Assembly: GCA_963782185.1 (NCBI GenBank)
Contig: CAWAJB010000015.1
Span: forward strand, 1-64,000
Direction: 5' to 3'
Length of the DNA: 64,000 nt
Source of the DNA: RYN-230 sp963782185
GTDB taxonomy: Bacteria; Actinomycetota; Actinomycetes; Streptosporangiales; Streptosporangiaceae
The notes below the pieces were generated by a model. That model made no database searches and had not been told where the DNA came from. It saw nothing but the letters and a program-made list of their open reading frames with translations. Numbering within the stretch: position 1 is the first letter of the stretch; each line of letters starts with the position of its first letter. The position numbers and the translations under genes were made by a program. This document shows positions 16,568 through 24,829 of this stretch, in pieces.

Positions 16568-19500
16568 ACGCGGCCCACAGCGTGGCGTAGGCCCCCCCGG
16601 CGCTGAGCAACTCGTCGTGGGTGCCCTGCTCGACGACGTGGCCGTGGTCCACAACTGCGATGCGGTCGGCACGGGCCGCGGTAGTGAGCCGGTGCGCCAC
16701 CACGAGCGTGGTACGCCGCGCGGTGAGCCGCTCGGTGGCCGACACGACGGCCGCCTCCGCGGCCAGGTCCAGGGAGGCGGTTGCCTCATCGAGCAGCAGG
16801 ATGTCCGGATCGACGAGGTAGGCCCGGGCCAGCGCGATCAGCTGGCGCTGGCCCGCTGACAGGTTCCGGCCGCGCTCCGCGACATCGTGGTAGAAGCCGC
16901 CGGGCAGCCCGGCGATCATGTCCAGCGCGCCGACCGCCCGGGCCGCCGCCTCCACCTGCGCGTCGGTGGCATCCGGGTTGCCATAGGCGATCGCGTCACG
17001 CACGGTGCCCGCGAACAGGTGGGGTTCCTGCGGCACCACGCCCAGCCGCCGCCGGTAGCGGCCCAGGTCGTAGTCCCGCACGTCCACGCCGTCCACGAGC
17101 AGCCTGCCGCCGGTCACGTCGTAGAACCGGGCCACGAGCTTGACCAGCGTGGACTTGCCGGCCCCGGTCTGGCCTACGAGGGCCACCGTCTCGCCCGGCG
17201 CCACCGTGAGGTTCACGCCGCAGAGCGCTTCCTGATCATCGCCGTAGTTGAAGTGGACATCGCGGAACTCAATCCTGGCCCGGCCCCGGGTCACCGGCCG
17301 TGGCTGCATGGCCTCCGGCGTGCTGGTCTGGGTGTGCAGCAGACCGCTGATCCGGCGCAGCCCGACGGCCGCCTGCTGGTAGCCGTCGAACACCTGGGAC
17401 AGCTGCTGCACGGGCGAGAACAGCATGTCGATGTAGAGCAGGTACGCAACCAGCGCCCCGGCGCTGAGCAGCCCGGCGCGCATCTGGCCAGCCGCTACCA
17501 GCAGCACGAGCGCGGTCGCCGCGGTCGACAGCGACTGCACGAACGGGAAGTACACCGCGATGTAGCGCTGGGCCCGGAGCCGGGACCGCCGGTAGGCGGC
17601 GCTGAGCCCGGTGAACCGGGCCAGGTTGAGCTGCTCCCTCCGGTAGGCCTGGGAGACCCGCAGGCCGGCCACGTTCTCCTGGAGGTCGGCGTTGACGGCG
17701 GCGACTTTCTCCCGCGCCTCGCCGTAGGCCCGGGAGGACTTGACCCGGAACACCAGCGTGGCTGCCACGACCAGCGGGACCAGGGTCAGCACGGTCAGCC
17801 CCAGCCGGAGGTTGATGACCAGCAACGCGACCATGACGCCGGCGAAGGACAGGGCCGAGTTGACCATGGTGATCAGCCCGGTCTGCAGGAAGGACGACAG
17901 CGCGTCCACGTCGGTCGTCATCCGGGTCATGATGCGCCCGGACATCTCGTGCTCGTAGAAGTCCAGGCCGAGCCGCTGCAGCTGGGCGAAGATCTTCACC
18001 CGTAGCGAGTACAGGACGCGTTCGCCGTTGCGCCCGACGACCACGGTCTGGACCGCGTTGACGACCCAGTCCGCGAGAACCACGGCCAGCGCGAGGCCCG
18101 CGATCAGCAGTACGGCGCCGGTGACCTTGGTCTCCACGCCATGATCGATGCCGCCCCGGACCAGCGCCGGCATGGCCAGGCTGGCCAGCGCGTCGAGGGC
18201 GTCCAGCACCAGGCCGATGATGAGGCCCACCGCGAACGGGCGCAGAACCTGCCGCAGCCTGAACCGGGGCGCCGGGGCGCGGGCCCACCCGACGTCCACC
18301 CCGGGCACATCCCGGGCCGGCGGCAGCGCGTCGACCTTGGCCAGCAGCTCCGGCGACGCGGGAATGCCAGCCATCATGCTGCTCATCCCGGCCCCGCCGC
18401 CACCGCGGCCGCCGGCCCGCCCGCGGGCCCCGACCCGGCCAGCCGGGCGCGCCGCGCCGGGCAGCGCGGCCAGGCCCGCCAGCTGGGCCGCACCGGCCGC
18501 GGCCAGCCCATCCGCCGCGGCCGGCGGTGAGGCGCCGGTGTCCGGGGCCTCCTCAGCGGGCCATAGCCGCGGCGTGATGGCGTTCCCGGCTGCCGCGGCG
18601 GCGGGCTCGTGCGGGCCGCCGGCCTGCTCGTAGCCGCGAGCCACCGTGACGTCGGTGCCCTCAGCGTCGTCGTCGGGCCCGGCAATCAGGTCGCGGTACA
18701 GCGGGCAGCGTGCGTCGAGTTCGGCGTGCGTGCCGATATCAACCAGGCGCCCCTGATCGAGCACGGCAATCCGGTCGGCGAGCTGGAGCGTGGAGCGGCG
18801 GTGCGCGATGAGCAGCGTGGTCCGGCCGGCCATGATCTGCCTGAGCCGGCCGTGGATCTCGGCTTCGATCCGCGGATCGACCGCCGAGGTCGCGTCGTCC
18901 AGGACCAGGATGCGCGGATCAGTCAGCAGCGCCCGGGCCAGGGCCACCCGCTGGCGCTGCCCGCCGGACAGGGTCAGGCCCTGCTCCCCGACGACCGTGT
19001 CGTAGCCCCTCGGCAGCCCGGAGATGAACTCGTCCGCCTCGGCGGCCTGGGCCGCGGCCAGGACCTCCGCCCAGCTGGCGTCGGGACGCCCGTAGGCGAT
19101 GTTGGCCCGGACCGTGTCGGAGAACAGGAACGAGTCCTCGCCGACCAGCCCGATCGAGGCCCGCAGCGAGTCCAGAGTGAGGTCACGGACGTCGCGGCCG
19201 CCGACCCGCAGCGCTCCGCCGGCCACGTCGTAGAAGCGGGGGAGCAGCTGCGCGATGGTCGATTTCCCGGACCCGGAGGTGCCGACCAGCGCGACGGTCT
19301 CGCCCACATCGACGTGCAGCGACAGCCCGCGCAGAACGGGGCGCCCGGGCAGGTAACCGAAGCTGACGTCGTCGAGATCCACGTCGGCCGGGGCAGATCC
19401 GAGCGGCACCGCGCCCGGCCGGTCGGTGACGCCGGGCTCGGTGTCGATGACCTCGAACACCCGGATCACGCTGGCCCGCGCTTCCTGGCCGGTGGTCACC

Positions 19501-20432
19501 AGCGCAGCCAGCGCGCGGACCGGGCCGACCAGCTGAAGCAGGTAGGAGGAGAACGCCACGAACGTGCCCAGGGTGATGGAGCCCTCGATGGCCAGCCACC
19601 CGCCCAGCGCGAGCACCCCGACCTGGCCGAGCGCGGGAACGGCCTGCAGGGCCGGGTTGTACCGGGCCATCAGCCGCACGGCGCGTACCCGCGAGGCGTA
19701 GAGCAGTCGGCTGGCCCATTCCAGCCGGCCGATCTCCTGGTCCTCCTGGCCGAAGCCCTTGACCACCCGGACGCCGGTCACGGCGCCGTCCACCACCCCG
19801 GCCACGGCGGCCGCCTGCTGCTGGGCGTCCCAGCTGGCCGGGAACAGGGTGCGGCGCGAGGCGATCGAGATGAACCACAGGGCGGGGCCGACGGCCAGGG
19901 CGATCAGGGTCAGGAGCGGGGAGAGGAACAGCATGATGGCCAGTGAGGCCACGAACAGCACCGCGTTACCGAGCAGCATCGGGATCATGCTGAGCAGGGC
20001 CTGGATCATGGACAGGTCAGAAATGGACCGGCTGACGATCTGGCCGGTGTGCAGCTGATCCTGGCGCCTCCCGTCCAGCCGGGACAAGGCGGCGAACATC
20101 TCGGTCCGCAGGTCGTGCTGGACATCCAGAGAGACCCGGCCGCCGCGGTAGCGGCGCAGGTAGAGGCCCGCGAAGCTGGTCAGCGCGGCACCCAGCAGCA
20201 GGACCGCGAGGGGCCAGACCGCCGGATGCCCCGGGCCGACCAGGTCGTCCACGATCTGCCGCTGGATCAGCGGGACAACCGCCGCGACCGCGGTCACGAC
20301 CAGGGTCCCGCCCAGCGCGAGCGCCACGTTGCGCGGGTAGCGTCGGCAGTATCCCGCGAGCCGCCGCACCCAGCCCTCACTGGTGCTGGCGCTGGTGCCG
20401 TTCCGGCCGGCTCCGCGCGGGGCCTTACCCAC
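16542..20432 (-). CDS. Fused two-module ABC exporter (multidrug type)
   Basis: 1296 aa with the order TMD1-NBD1-linker-TMD2-NBD2, a complete exporter in one chain, as in mycobacterial Rv0194-like proteins. NBD1 has GTSGSGKST and LSGGQRQRV, but its Walker B ends LDDATSAVD, with Asp replacing the catalytic Glu. NBD2 is canonical: GQTGAGKST, LSAGQRQ, LDEATASLD. One degenerate site beside one active site is the pattern of heterodimeric exporters such as TM287/288. The linker is Ala/Gly/Pro-rich. The ATG overlaps the upstream MarR gene by 8 bp, so it is co-transcribed and likely repressed by that regulator. Drug or lipid export is plausible; the substrate is unknown. Confidence 0.92.
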   Translation of the reverse strand: MGKAPRGAGRNGTSASTSEGWVRRLAGYCRRYPRNVALALGGTLVVTAVAAVVPLIQRQIVDDLVGPGHPAVWPLAVLLLGAALTSFAGLYLRRYRGGRVSLDVQHDLRTEMFAALSRLDGRRQDQLHTGQIVSRSISDLSMIQALLSMIPMLLGNAVLFVASLAIMLFLSPLLTLIALAVGPALWFISIASRRTLFPASWDAQQQAAAVAGVVDGAVTGVRVVKGFGQEDQEIGRLEWASRLLYASRVRAVRLMARYNPALQAVPALGQVGVLALGGWLAIEGSITLGTFVAFSSYLLQLVGPVRALAALVTTGQEARASVIRVFEVIDTEPGVTDRPGAVPLGSAPADVDLDDVSFGYLPGRPVLRGLSLHVDVGETVALVGTSGSGKSTIAQLLPRFYDVAGGALRVGGRDVRDLTLDSLRASIGLVGEDSFLFSDTVRANIAYGRPDASWAEVLAAAQAAEADEFISGLPRGYDTVVGEQGLTLSGGQRQRVALARALLTDPRILVLDDATSAVDPRIEAEIHGRLRQIMAGRTTLLIAHRRSTLQLADRIAVLDQGRLVDIGTHAELDARCPLYRDLIAGPDDDAEGTDVTVARGYEQAGGPHEPAAAAAGNAITPRLWPAEEAPDTGASPPAAADGLAAAGAAQLAGLAALPGAARPAGRVGARGRAGGRGGGGAGMSSMMAGIPASPELLAKVDALPPARDVPGVDVGWARAPAPRFRLRQVLRPFAVGLIIGLVLDALDALASLAMPALVRGGIDHGVETKVTGAVLLIAGLALAVVLADWVVNAVQTVVVGRNGERVLYSLRVKIFAQLQRLGLDFYEHEMSGRIMTRMTTDVDALSSFLQTGLITMVNSALSFAGVMVALLVINLRLGLTVLTLVPLVVAATLVFRVKSSRAYGEAREKVAAVNADLQENVAGLRVSQAYRREQLNLARFTGLSAAYRRSRLRAQRYIAVYFPFVQSLSTAATALVLLVAAGQMRAGLLSAGALVAYLLYIDMLFSPVQQLSQVFDGYQQAAVGLRRISGLLHTQTSTPEAMQPRPVTRGRARIEFRDVHFNYGDDQEALCGVNLTVAPGETVALVGQTGAGKSTLVKLVARFYDVTGGRLLVDGVDVRDYDLGRYRRRLGVVPQEPHLFAGTVRDAIAYGNPDATDAQVEAAARAVGALDMIAGLPGGFYHDVAERGRNLSAGQRQLIALARAYLVDPDILLLDEATASLDLAAEAAVVSATERLTARRTTLVVAHRLTTAARADRIAVVDHGHVVEQGTHDELLSAGGAYATLWAAFTGAALVA

Positions 20433-21003
20433 CGCCGTCGTGCTGGGCAGCGTGTTCGTCCTGGTGTGCCGTTGGGTGTCCGTGGGTTCGTTCCTTTCCG
20501 TCCCCGTCTGCGCTGGCCCGGGAGGACAGCCCCCCGGGATCCCCCGCCGCGTGAGGGGCGAGTTCCTGCCTCGCCCGCTTCGCTTCCGTCATCGCCGAGC
20601 TGAGCAGCTCGAGCGCATCAAGCACCGCTTCCGGGTGGCCGGTGGCGTCCAGCAGCCGGCCGAGCCAGGCGCAATACGCCGCGTCCGCCCGGTCCAGCGC
20701 CGCCCGGCCGGCCGGGGTCAGCGAGAGCCGCACGACCCTCCGGTCGCCCGGCTCGGTGGCCCGGCTGGCGTACCCGGCGGCCACGAGGCCATCGGCGGTC
20801 GCGGTCAGGGTCGGCTTGGCCACCGCCAGCCGCTGCGCGAGCCGGGTGGAGCGCTCGCCTCCGGCTGCGGCCAGCTTCATCATGCGGTACTGGGAGGGGG
20901 TCAGCCCCGCGTCCACGCACTCCAGGGCGCGGAACATCCGGAAGATGACCATGATGGCCGGGGACATGTCCGCCCTGGCCGGCATGTTGTGCGCCTCGCT
21001 CAC
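20425..21003 (-). CDS. MarR-family regulator of the ABC exporter
   Basis: 192 aa winged-helix repressor. The HTH is within LTPSQYRMMKLAAAGGERSTRLAQRLAVAKPTLT and the wing within ASRATEPGDRRVVRLSLT. The start is GTG at 21003, two bases from a perfect palindrome and without a Shine-Dalgarno, which suggests a leaderless mRNA; ATG 20985 is an alternative. The last 45 residues are a hydrophilic G/H/D/A-rich tail that lies beyond the usual MarR length and is encoded partly by a palindromic DNA segment. Co-transcription with the exporter and two operators at the promoter argue for ligand-relieved self-repression. Confidence 0.88.
   Translation of the reverse strand: MSEAHNMPARADMSPAIMVIFRMFRALECVDAGLTPSQYRMMKLAAAGGERSTRLAQRLAVAKPTLTATADGLVAAGYASRATEPGDRRVVRLSLTPAGRAALDRADAAYCAWLGRLLDATGHPEAVLDALELLSSAMTEAKRARQELAPHAAGDPGGLSSRASADGDGKERTHGHPTAHQDEHAAQHDGGG
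20517..20576. repeat. Palindromic segment in the MarR gene tail
   Basis: CCCGGGAGG pairs with CCCCCCGGG (20517-20538, one mismatch), then GGGCGAG pairs with CTCGCCC (20556-20576). The double-hairpin layout, with a C-rich right arm followed by a CCGCG spacer, is like the element at 8366-8443. It encodes the extra C-terminal residues of the MarR protein. Confidence 0.35.
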
Positions 21004-21004
21004 A

Positions 21005-21043
21005 GTTAGGCAGTCTAACGATTTTTCAGTTAGCCAAGCTAAC
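21005..21043. promoter_or_regulatory. Twin MarR operators GTTAG-N5-CTAAC
   Basis: Two perfect inverted repeats, GTTAGGCAGTCTAAC (21005-21019) and GTTAGCCAAGCTAAC (21029-21043), are centred 24 bp apart, directly upstream of the MarR start. Spacing near two helical turns suits two dimers on the same DNA face. Confidence 0.75.
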
Positions 21044-21174
21044 CATGAGCGGGACCTGGCGATTCCCGGTGAAGGCGTCCCCTGCCCGTGTGATACTCAG
21101 CGTGATCAGGTGAATACGCTAAGGCCACCCCTGGGAGCTGGCCCAGCCGGTCTGCGGCCGGGCGGACCGCCCGG

Positions 21175-21882
21175 TCAACCCCGCGGTGGCCCGCAGGCCT
21201 GGGCGGGCCCGGCCAGGCCATGCTCGTAGCCGAACACCACCGCGTGGACCCGGTCGCGCAGACCCAGCTTGTCCAGGATGTGCCCGACGTGCGTCTTGAC
21301 CGTGCTCTGTGTCACCACGAGCTGCGCCGCTATCTCGGCGTTGGACCAGCCCAGCACCACCAGGCCGAGGACCTCCCGCTCCCGGCTGGTCAGCCCGGAC
21401 AGCGCGGCAGGTGCCGGGATCGCGGGGCGGCGCGCGGCGAACTCGGCCAGCAGCCGTTTGGTCACGGCGGGGGAGAGCAGGGCGCCCCCGTCCGCCGCGG
21501 CCCGCACCCCGAGCAGCAGTTCCTCGGGGGGCGCGTGCTTGAGCAGGAAACCGCAGGCCCCGGCGCGCAGGGCTTCATACACGTACTCATCCAGGTCGTA
21601 GGTGGTCAGGATGACCACGCGGACGGGGTGGGAGGTCAGGCCGGCCGGCTGTTCGCAGGCGATACGGCGGGTGGCGGCCAGGCCGTCCAGCCGCGGCATC
21701 CGGACATCCATGAGCACGACGTCGGGCTGAGCCTCCCGGGCCAGCCGGACCGCCTCCTCGCCGTCGCCGGCCTGGCCGACCACCGTCAGCCCCGGCTGGC
21801 TGTCCAGCAGGGTGGCGAGCCCGGCGCGGACCAGGGCCTGGTCATCCGCGACGACCACCCTGATGTCCCCGGTCCTGCTCAT
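21175..21882 (-). CDS. NarL/LuxR-type response regulator
   Basis: 235 aa. The receiver domain (1-120) has the acidic pair in VADDQ and the phospho-acceptor D59 in VVLMDVRMP. The C-terminal LuxR HTH is within LTSREREVLGLVVLGWSNAEIAAQL...STVKTHV. It pairs with the histidine kinase immediately upstream, with a 4-bp overlap, so the two form one transcription unit. Targets are unknown. Confidence 0.92.
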   Translation of the reverse strand: MSRTGDIRVVVADDQALVRAGLATLLDSQPGLTVVGQAGDGEEAVRLAREAQPDVVLMDVRMPRLDGLAATRRIACEQPAGLTSHPVRVVILTTYDLDEYVYEALRAGACGFLLKHAPPEELLLGVRAAADGGALLSPAVTKRLLAEFAARRPAIPAPAALSGLTSREREVLGLVVLGWSNAEIAAQLVVTQSTVKTHVGHILDKLGLRDRVHAVVFGYEHGLAGPAQACGPPRG

Positions 21883-23093
21883 CCCGGCACCGGGACGGCG
21901 GGGCTGTCACAGGGAATGGCGGCCGTGACCGCGAACCCGCCACCCGGCCGGGCCCCCGCGTGAAGCTGGCCGCCGTACAGGTCCGCCCGCTCGCGCATCC
22001 CGCGGATGCCCCGGCCACCCGGCAGCGCGTGCGGCCCGCCCGCCGCCCGGTGGCCGCCGGCGGGAGCCGCGTTGACGATGTCCACCCGCAGCTCGCCCGG
22101 GCAGTAACGCAAGGTCACCTGGGCGGCTGACCGCGGGGCGTGCCTAGCCACGTTGGCCAGTGCCTCCTGGACGATGCGGTACACCGACAGCTCGACGCCC
22201 GCGGGCAGCGGCCGGGCGCGGCCCTCGACCCTGAGGTCCACCAGGGTGCCGGCCGCCCGGCTCGCGGCCACCAGGCCGTCCAGTTCGGCCAGGGTGGGCG
22301 CCGGCGGCTGGGCCGCGCTGGCGTCCGGTTCCCGGCGCAGCGCGCCGAGCAGGTGGTTCAGCTCCGCGAGGGCCTCCCGGGCCAACTGCTCGACGGTGCC
22401 CACCACCGTGCTGGCCGGCGGGCCCGTCACCGTGCCTGTCGCCGGACCGGCCACCGGCCCAGGACCGGCGGCTGCGGCCATCCGGGCCGCCCCGGCCTGG
22501 ACCGCGATGGCGGACAGCTGATGGGCGACCACATCGTGCAGCTCCCGGGCGATCCGGGTGCGCTCCGCCTGGTGGGCCGCCTCGACCGCGGCCGCGGACT
22601 CGGCCCGCCGGGCGCTGGCCGCGTCGCCGAGCACGAAAGCGGCGCCGAGCAGCGCCAGCGGCGCCCCCGCGAGGCGCTCACCGTGGCTGGTGAGCACGAC
22701 GACCACGGCCCCGCCCAGCGCGGCCCAGCCGAGCCAGCGGGCGTAGCGCCGGGAAGCCCCGCCATAGCTGCCCACCCCGTAGGCGGCGATCAGCACCGCC
22801 GCGAACGCGGACACCGGATCATGGTGCAGCAGGTCGCGGGCCACCAGCACGGAGGCGGCCGCGACCAGCACCAGGAACGGGAAGCGGCGCCGCCAACAGA
22901 ACGGCACTGACATGGCCAGGGTCAGGGCCAGCGCGGCGAGGATAGCGGGAACGGTGTCGCGGTGCCCGGGATGCTCCCACCACCAGGGCACATCGGGCAG
23001 TCCCCAGATGAGCAGGCCGCCCGCGATCAGCAGGTTGACGCGGCGGGGAGCGGCGTGCTGCCGCCACCAAGCGGCGGCCTGGGGAATCCGCAT
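21879..23093 (-). CDS. Sensor histidine kinase (HisKA_3, DesK/NarX type)
   Basis: 404 aa. Several hydrophobic segments in residues 18-155 form the membrane sensor. The dimerisation and phospho-transfer helix RIARELHDVVAHQLSAIAVQ holds the acceptor H186. A HATPase_c domain with a GGRGIRGMRERADLYGG G-box follows. An insertion of Gly/Pro/Thr repeats (PGPVAGPATGTVTGPP) separates the dimerisation helix from the next helix. No extracytoplasmic ligand domain is evident, so the signal may be membrane-borne. Confidence 0.9.
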   Translation of the reverse strand: MRIPQAAAWWRQHAAPRRVNLLIAGGLLIWGLPDVPWWWEHPGHRDTVPAILAALALTLAMSVPFCWRRRFPFLVLVAAASVLVARDLLHHDPVSAFAAVLIAAYGVGSYGGASRRYARWLGWAALGGAVVVVLTSHGERLAGAPLALLGAAFVLGDAASARRAESAAAVEAAHQAERTRIARELHDVVAHQLSAIAVQAGAARMAAAAGPGPVAGPATGTVTGPPASTVVGTVEQLAREALAELNHLLGALRREPDASAAQPPAPTLAELDGLVAASRAAGTLVDLRVEGRARPLPAGVELSVYRIVQEALANVARHAPRSAAQVTLRYCPGELRVDIVNAAPAGGHRAAGGPHALPGGRGIRGMRERADLYGGQLHAGARPGGGFAVTAAIPCDSPAVPVPG

Positions 23094-23144
23094 GCCCCGA
23101 CAATAGGGTGTGACCGGGCACGTGTCGTCAGCCCCAGGGTGGGC

Positions 23145-23171
23145 CCGGCCTCGTCCTCAGGACGAGGCCGG
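23145..23171 (-). terminator. Terminator of the VKOR operon
   Basis: Perfect 13-bp arms CCGGCCTCGTCCT/AGGACGAGGCCGG, lying just after the minus-strand VKOR stop at 23186 and before the kinase promoter. Confidence 0.65.
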
Positions 23172-23185
23172 CAAGCAGAGCCCCG

Positions 23186-23863
23186 TTAGGCGTACTCGCG
23201 TTCCCGGAGACCGTACCCGGCGGCGGTGCCTCCCACGATGAGGGTGAACAGCAGGAACGTCAGCACGTGCACGCTCGTGCACCACAGGCAGATAGCGTCC
23301 AGCGTGAACAGCTCGGTGTAGACGAGGTACAGCACGAACCCGATCCCGATGACCACCGACGCCACCCGGACCCAGGCCAGCGCCGGAAGCTTCAGCCGCC
23401 ACGCCCAAGGGGAGACGGCCGCGGTCATGAATACATAGAAGGCCAGCCCCAGGACGGCCACCGGGAGCACCCCGAACACCATGGACTCGGCGCTGCTGGT
23501 GACCAGCGCGCAGTTGATCACGCCCTTGTCCGAGCAGGCCAGCGGGACGGACGAGTCGTAGTGGGTGATGGTCAGGTAGGTGGAGACGCCGAGGCCGGCG
23601 AGGGCCAGCGCCCAGGTGGTGAGCTGGAACCACAGCGGCGGGATCTTGATGCCCGGCTCGGGCGGCGGGGCGGCCCCGGCGCCGCGGCGCTCACGCGCGC
23701 GCGCTGCCTGCCCCCGCCGCCCCCGGCCGGGGCGCTGCGCCTGGGCAGCGGGCCGCCGGGCCGGCGCCACGGGCTGGGGTTCCGGCCGGCCACCCCGGGT
23801 TCCCTTGCTCTTCTTGGCGCCCGCCCCCGCCCCCGCGCCGGCCGCCTGCCTGGGCGCGGGCAT
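23186..23863 (-). CDS. Vitamin K epoxide reductase-family (VKOR) membrane protein
   Basis: 225 aa. A basic Gly/Ala/Arg-rich cytoplasmic N-terminus (about 70 residues) is followed by four or five membrane helices. The active-site pair is in ICLWC, with an additional loop cysteine pair in the ACSDKGVINC segment. It oxidises a periplasmic DsbA-like partner and passes electrons to quinone. The partner gene is directly upstream (1-bp overlap), which makes a dedicated disulfide-forming pair, as in other actinobacteria that lack DsbB. Confidence 0.88.
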   Translation of the reverse strand: MPAPRQAAGAGAGAGAKKSKGTRGGRPEPQPVAPARRPAAQAQRPGRGRRGQAARARERRGAGAAPPPEPGIKIPPLWFQLTTWALALAGLGVSTYLTITHYDSSVPLACSDKGVINCALVTSSAESMVFGVLPVAVLGLAFYVFMTAAVSPWAWRLKLPALAWVRVASVVIGIGFVLYLVYTELFTLDAICLWCTSVHVLTFLLFTLIVGGTAAGYGLREREYA

Positions 23864-24771
23864 CAGAGCTGGCCCTGGATGGTCTTGATCGTGGGGGCGG
23901 TGCAGACGTTGGACGGCTGGTTATTGGTGGCCTTGCAGATCGTCGCGGTGATCATGTTGGCCGCGCCGTCCGCGCCCTTGGCCAATGGGCTGGACGGGTC
24001 CTTGAGCGCCGCGGCCACCTGAGCCCAGGTCTGGCCGGACAGGAGCTGCGGATCGTACTGGGCGCCGTGCACGAAGTACTTGCCGCCGAAGTCGATGAAC
24101 GGGATGGCACCCTGCTCGCTGGCCGAGACGTACGGCGGGCTGTCGTACTTGGTGATCAGCGCGTTCTGGGCCGCGGTCGTCTTCTCCAGCGGCTTCTCGC
24201 TGACCGTCTCCTGCTCGACCGGGGTGAAGGTCAGGTACTTGCTCGTGTAGCTGGACTTGTAGAAGTTGAGCGTGGCGGTGTGCGGATACACCTCCTGGCC
24301 GCCGGCCGAGTGGATGCCGCTGAGGCCGTGGAAGGTGCCGAACTTGCTGAGCGCGGTGACCAGGGCCCACCGCTCGGCGGCACAGTATGGGCAGTACTGG
24401 GCGCCGATGTAGAGCACTTCGGGCTTGCCGCCTGAGGTCAGCGCCTTGGCTGAGGGCACCACGGTCACGCTCTTGGTGTCGGCGGTGCCGGTGCCCACCG
24501 AGGTGAGGGTGGAGGCCGGGACGGTGGTGATGTCCCTGATCACGCTGGCCGGGAGGGCAGTTCCCGTGGCGGAGGCCGGACTCGAGCTGGTGGCGGCGGG
24601 GCTCTGGGTGGCCTTGAAGATGACGAAGGCGACCACGATGACCACCACGCCGAGGATGCTGCCCCCGGTCCACAGCATCCGGGTGCGCATCTGCGCCCGG
24701 TGCTGCGCCGCCCGTTGCGCGGCGATCCTCTCGCGGGCGGTCTCTGCCTTGTTTCTGCTCGCCTTGCCCAT
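23863..24771 (-). CDS. Membrane-anchored thioredoxin-like protein (DUF929, DsbA-like)
   Basis: 302 aa. A basic N-terminus (MGKASRNKAETARERIAAQR) precedes one membrane helix at about 34-54 (MLWTGGSILGVVVIVVAFVI). The outer domain carries a CPYC motif in YIGAQYCPYCAAERWAL and a cis-proline region in AIPFIDFGGKY, as in DUF929 thioredoxin-fold proteins. The ATG at 24771 has AGGAC upstream; the longer open frame overlaps the next gene and is rejected. With VKOR it would form disulfides in exported proteins. Confidence 0.85.
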   Translation of the reverse strand: MGKASRNKAETARERIAAQRAAQHRAQMRTRMLWTGGSILGVVVIVVAFVIFKATQSPAATSSSPASATGTALPASVIRDITTVPASTLTSVGTGTADTKSVTVVPSAKALTSGGKPEVLYIGAQYCPYCAAERWALVTALSKFGTFHGLSGIHSAGGQEVYPHTATLNFYKSSYTSKYLTFTPVEQETVSEKPLEKTTAAQNALITKYDSPPYVSASEQGAIPFIDFGGKYFVHGAQYDPQLLSGQTWAQVAAALKDPSSPLAKGADGAANMITATICKATNNQPSNVCTAPTIKTIQGQL

Positions 24772-24829
24772 TACCCGTCCTATGAAATGGTGCCAATGGT
24801 GGCCCGGCCAGGGTCCATCGTAGGCGGCA

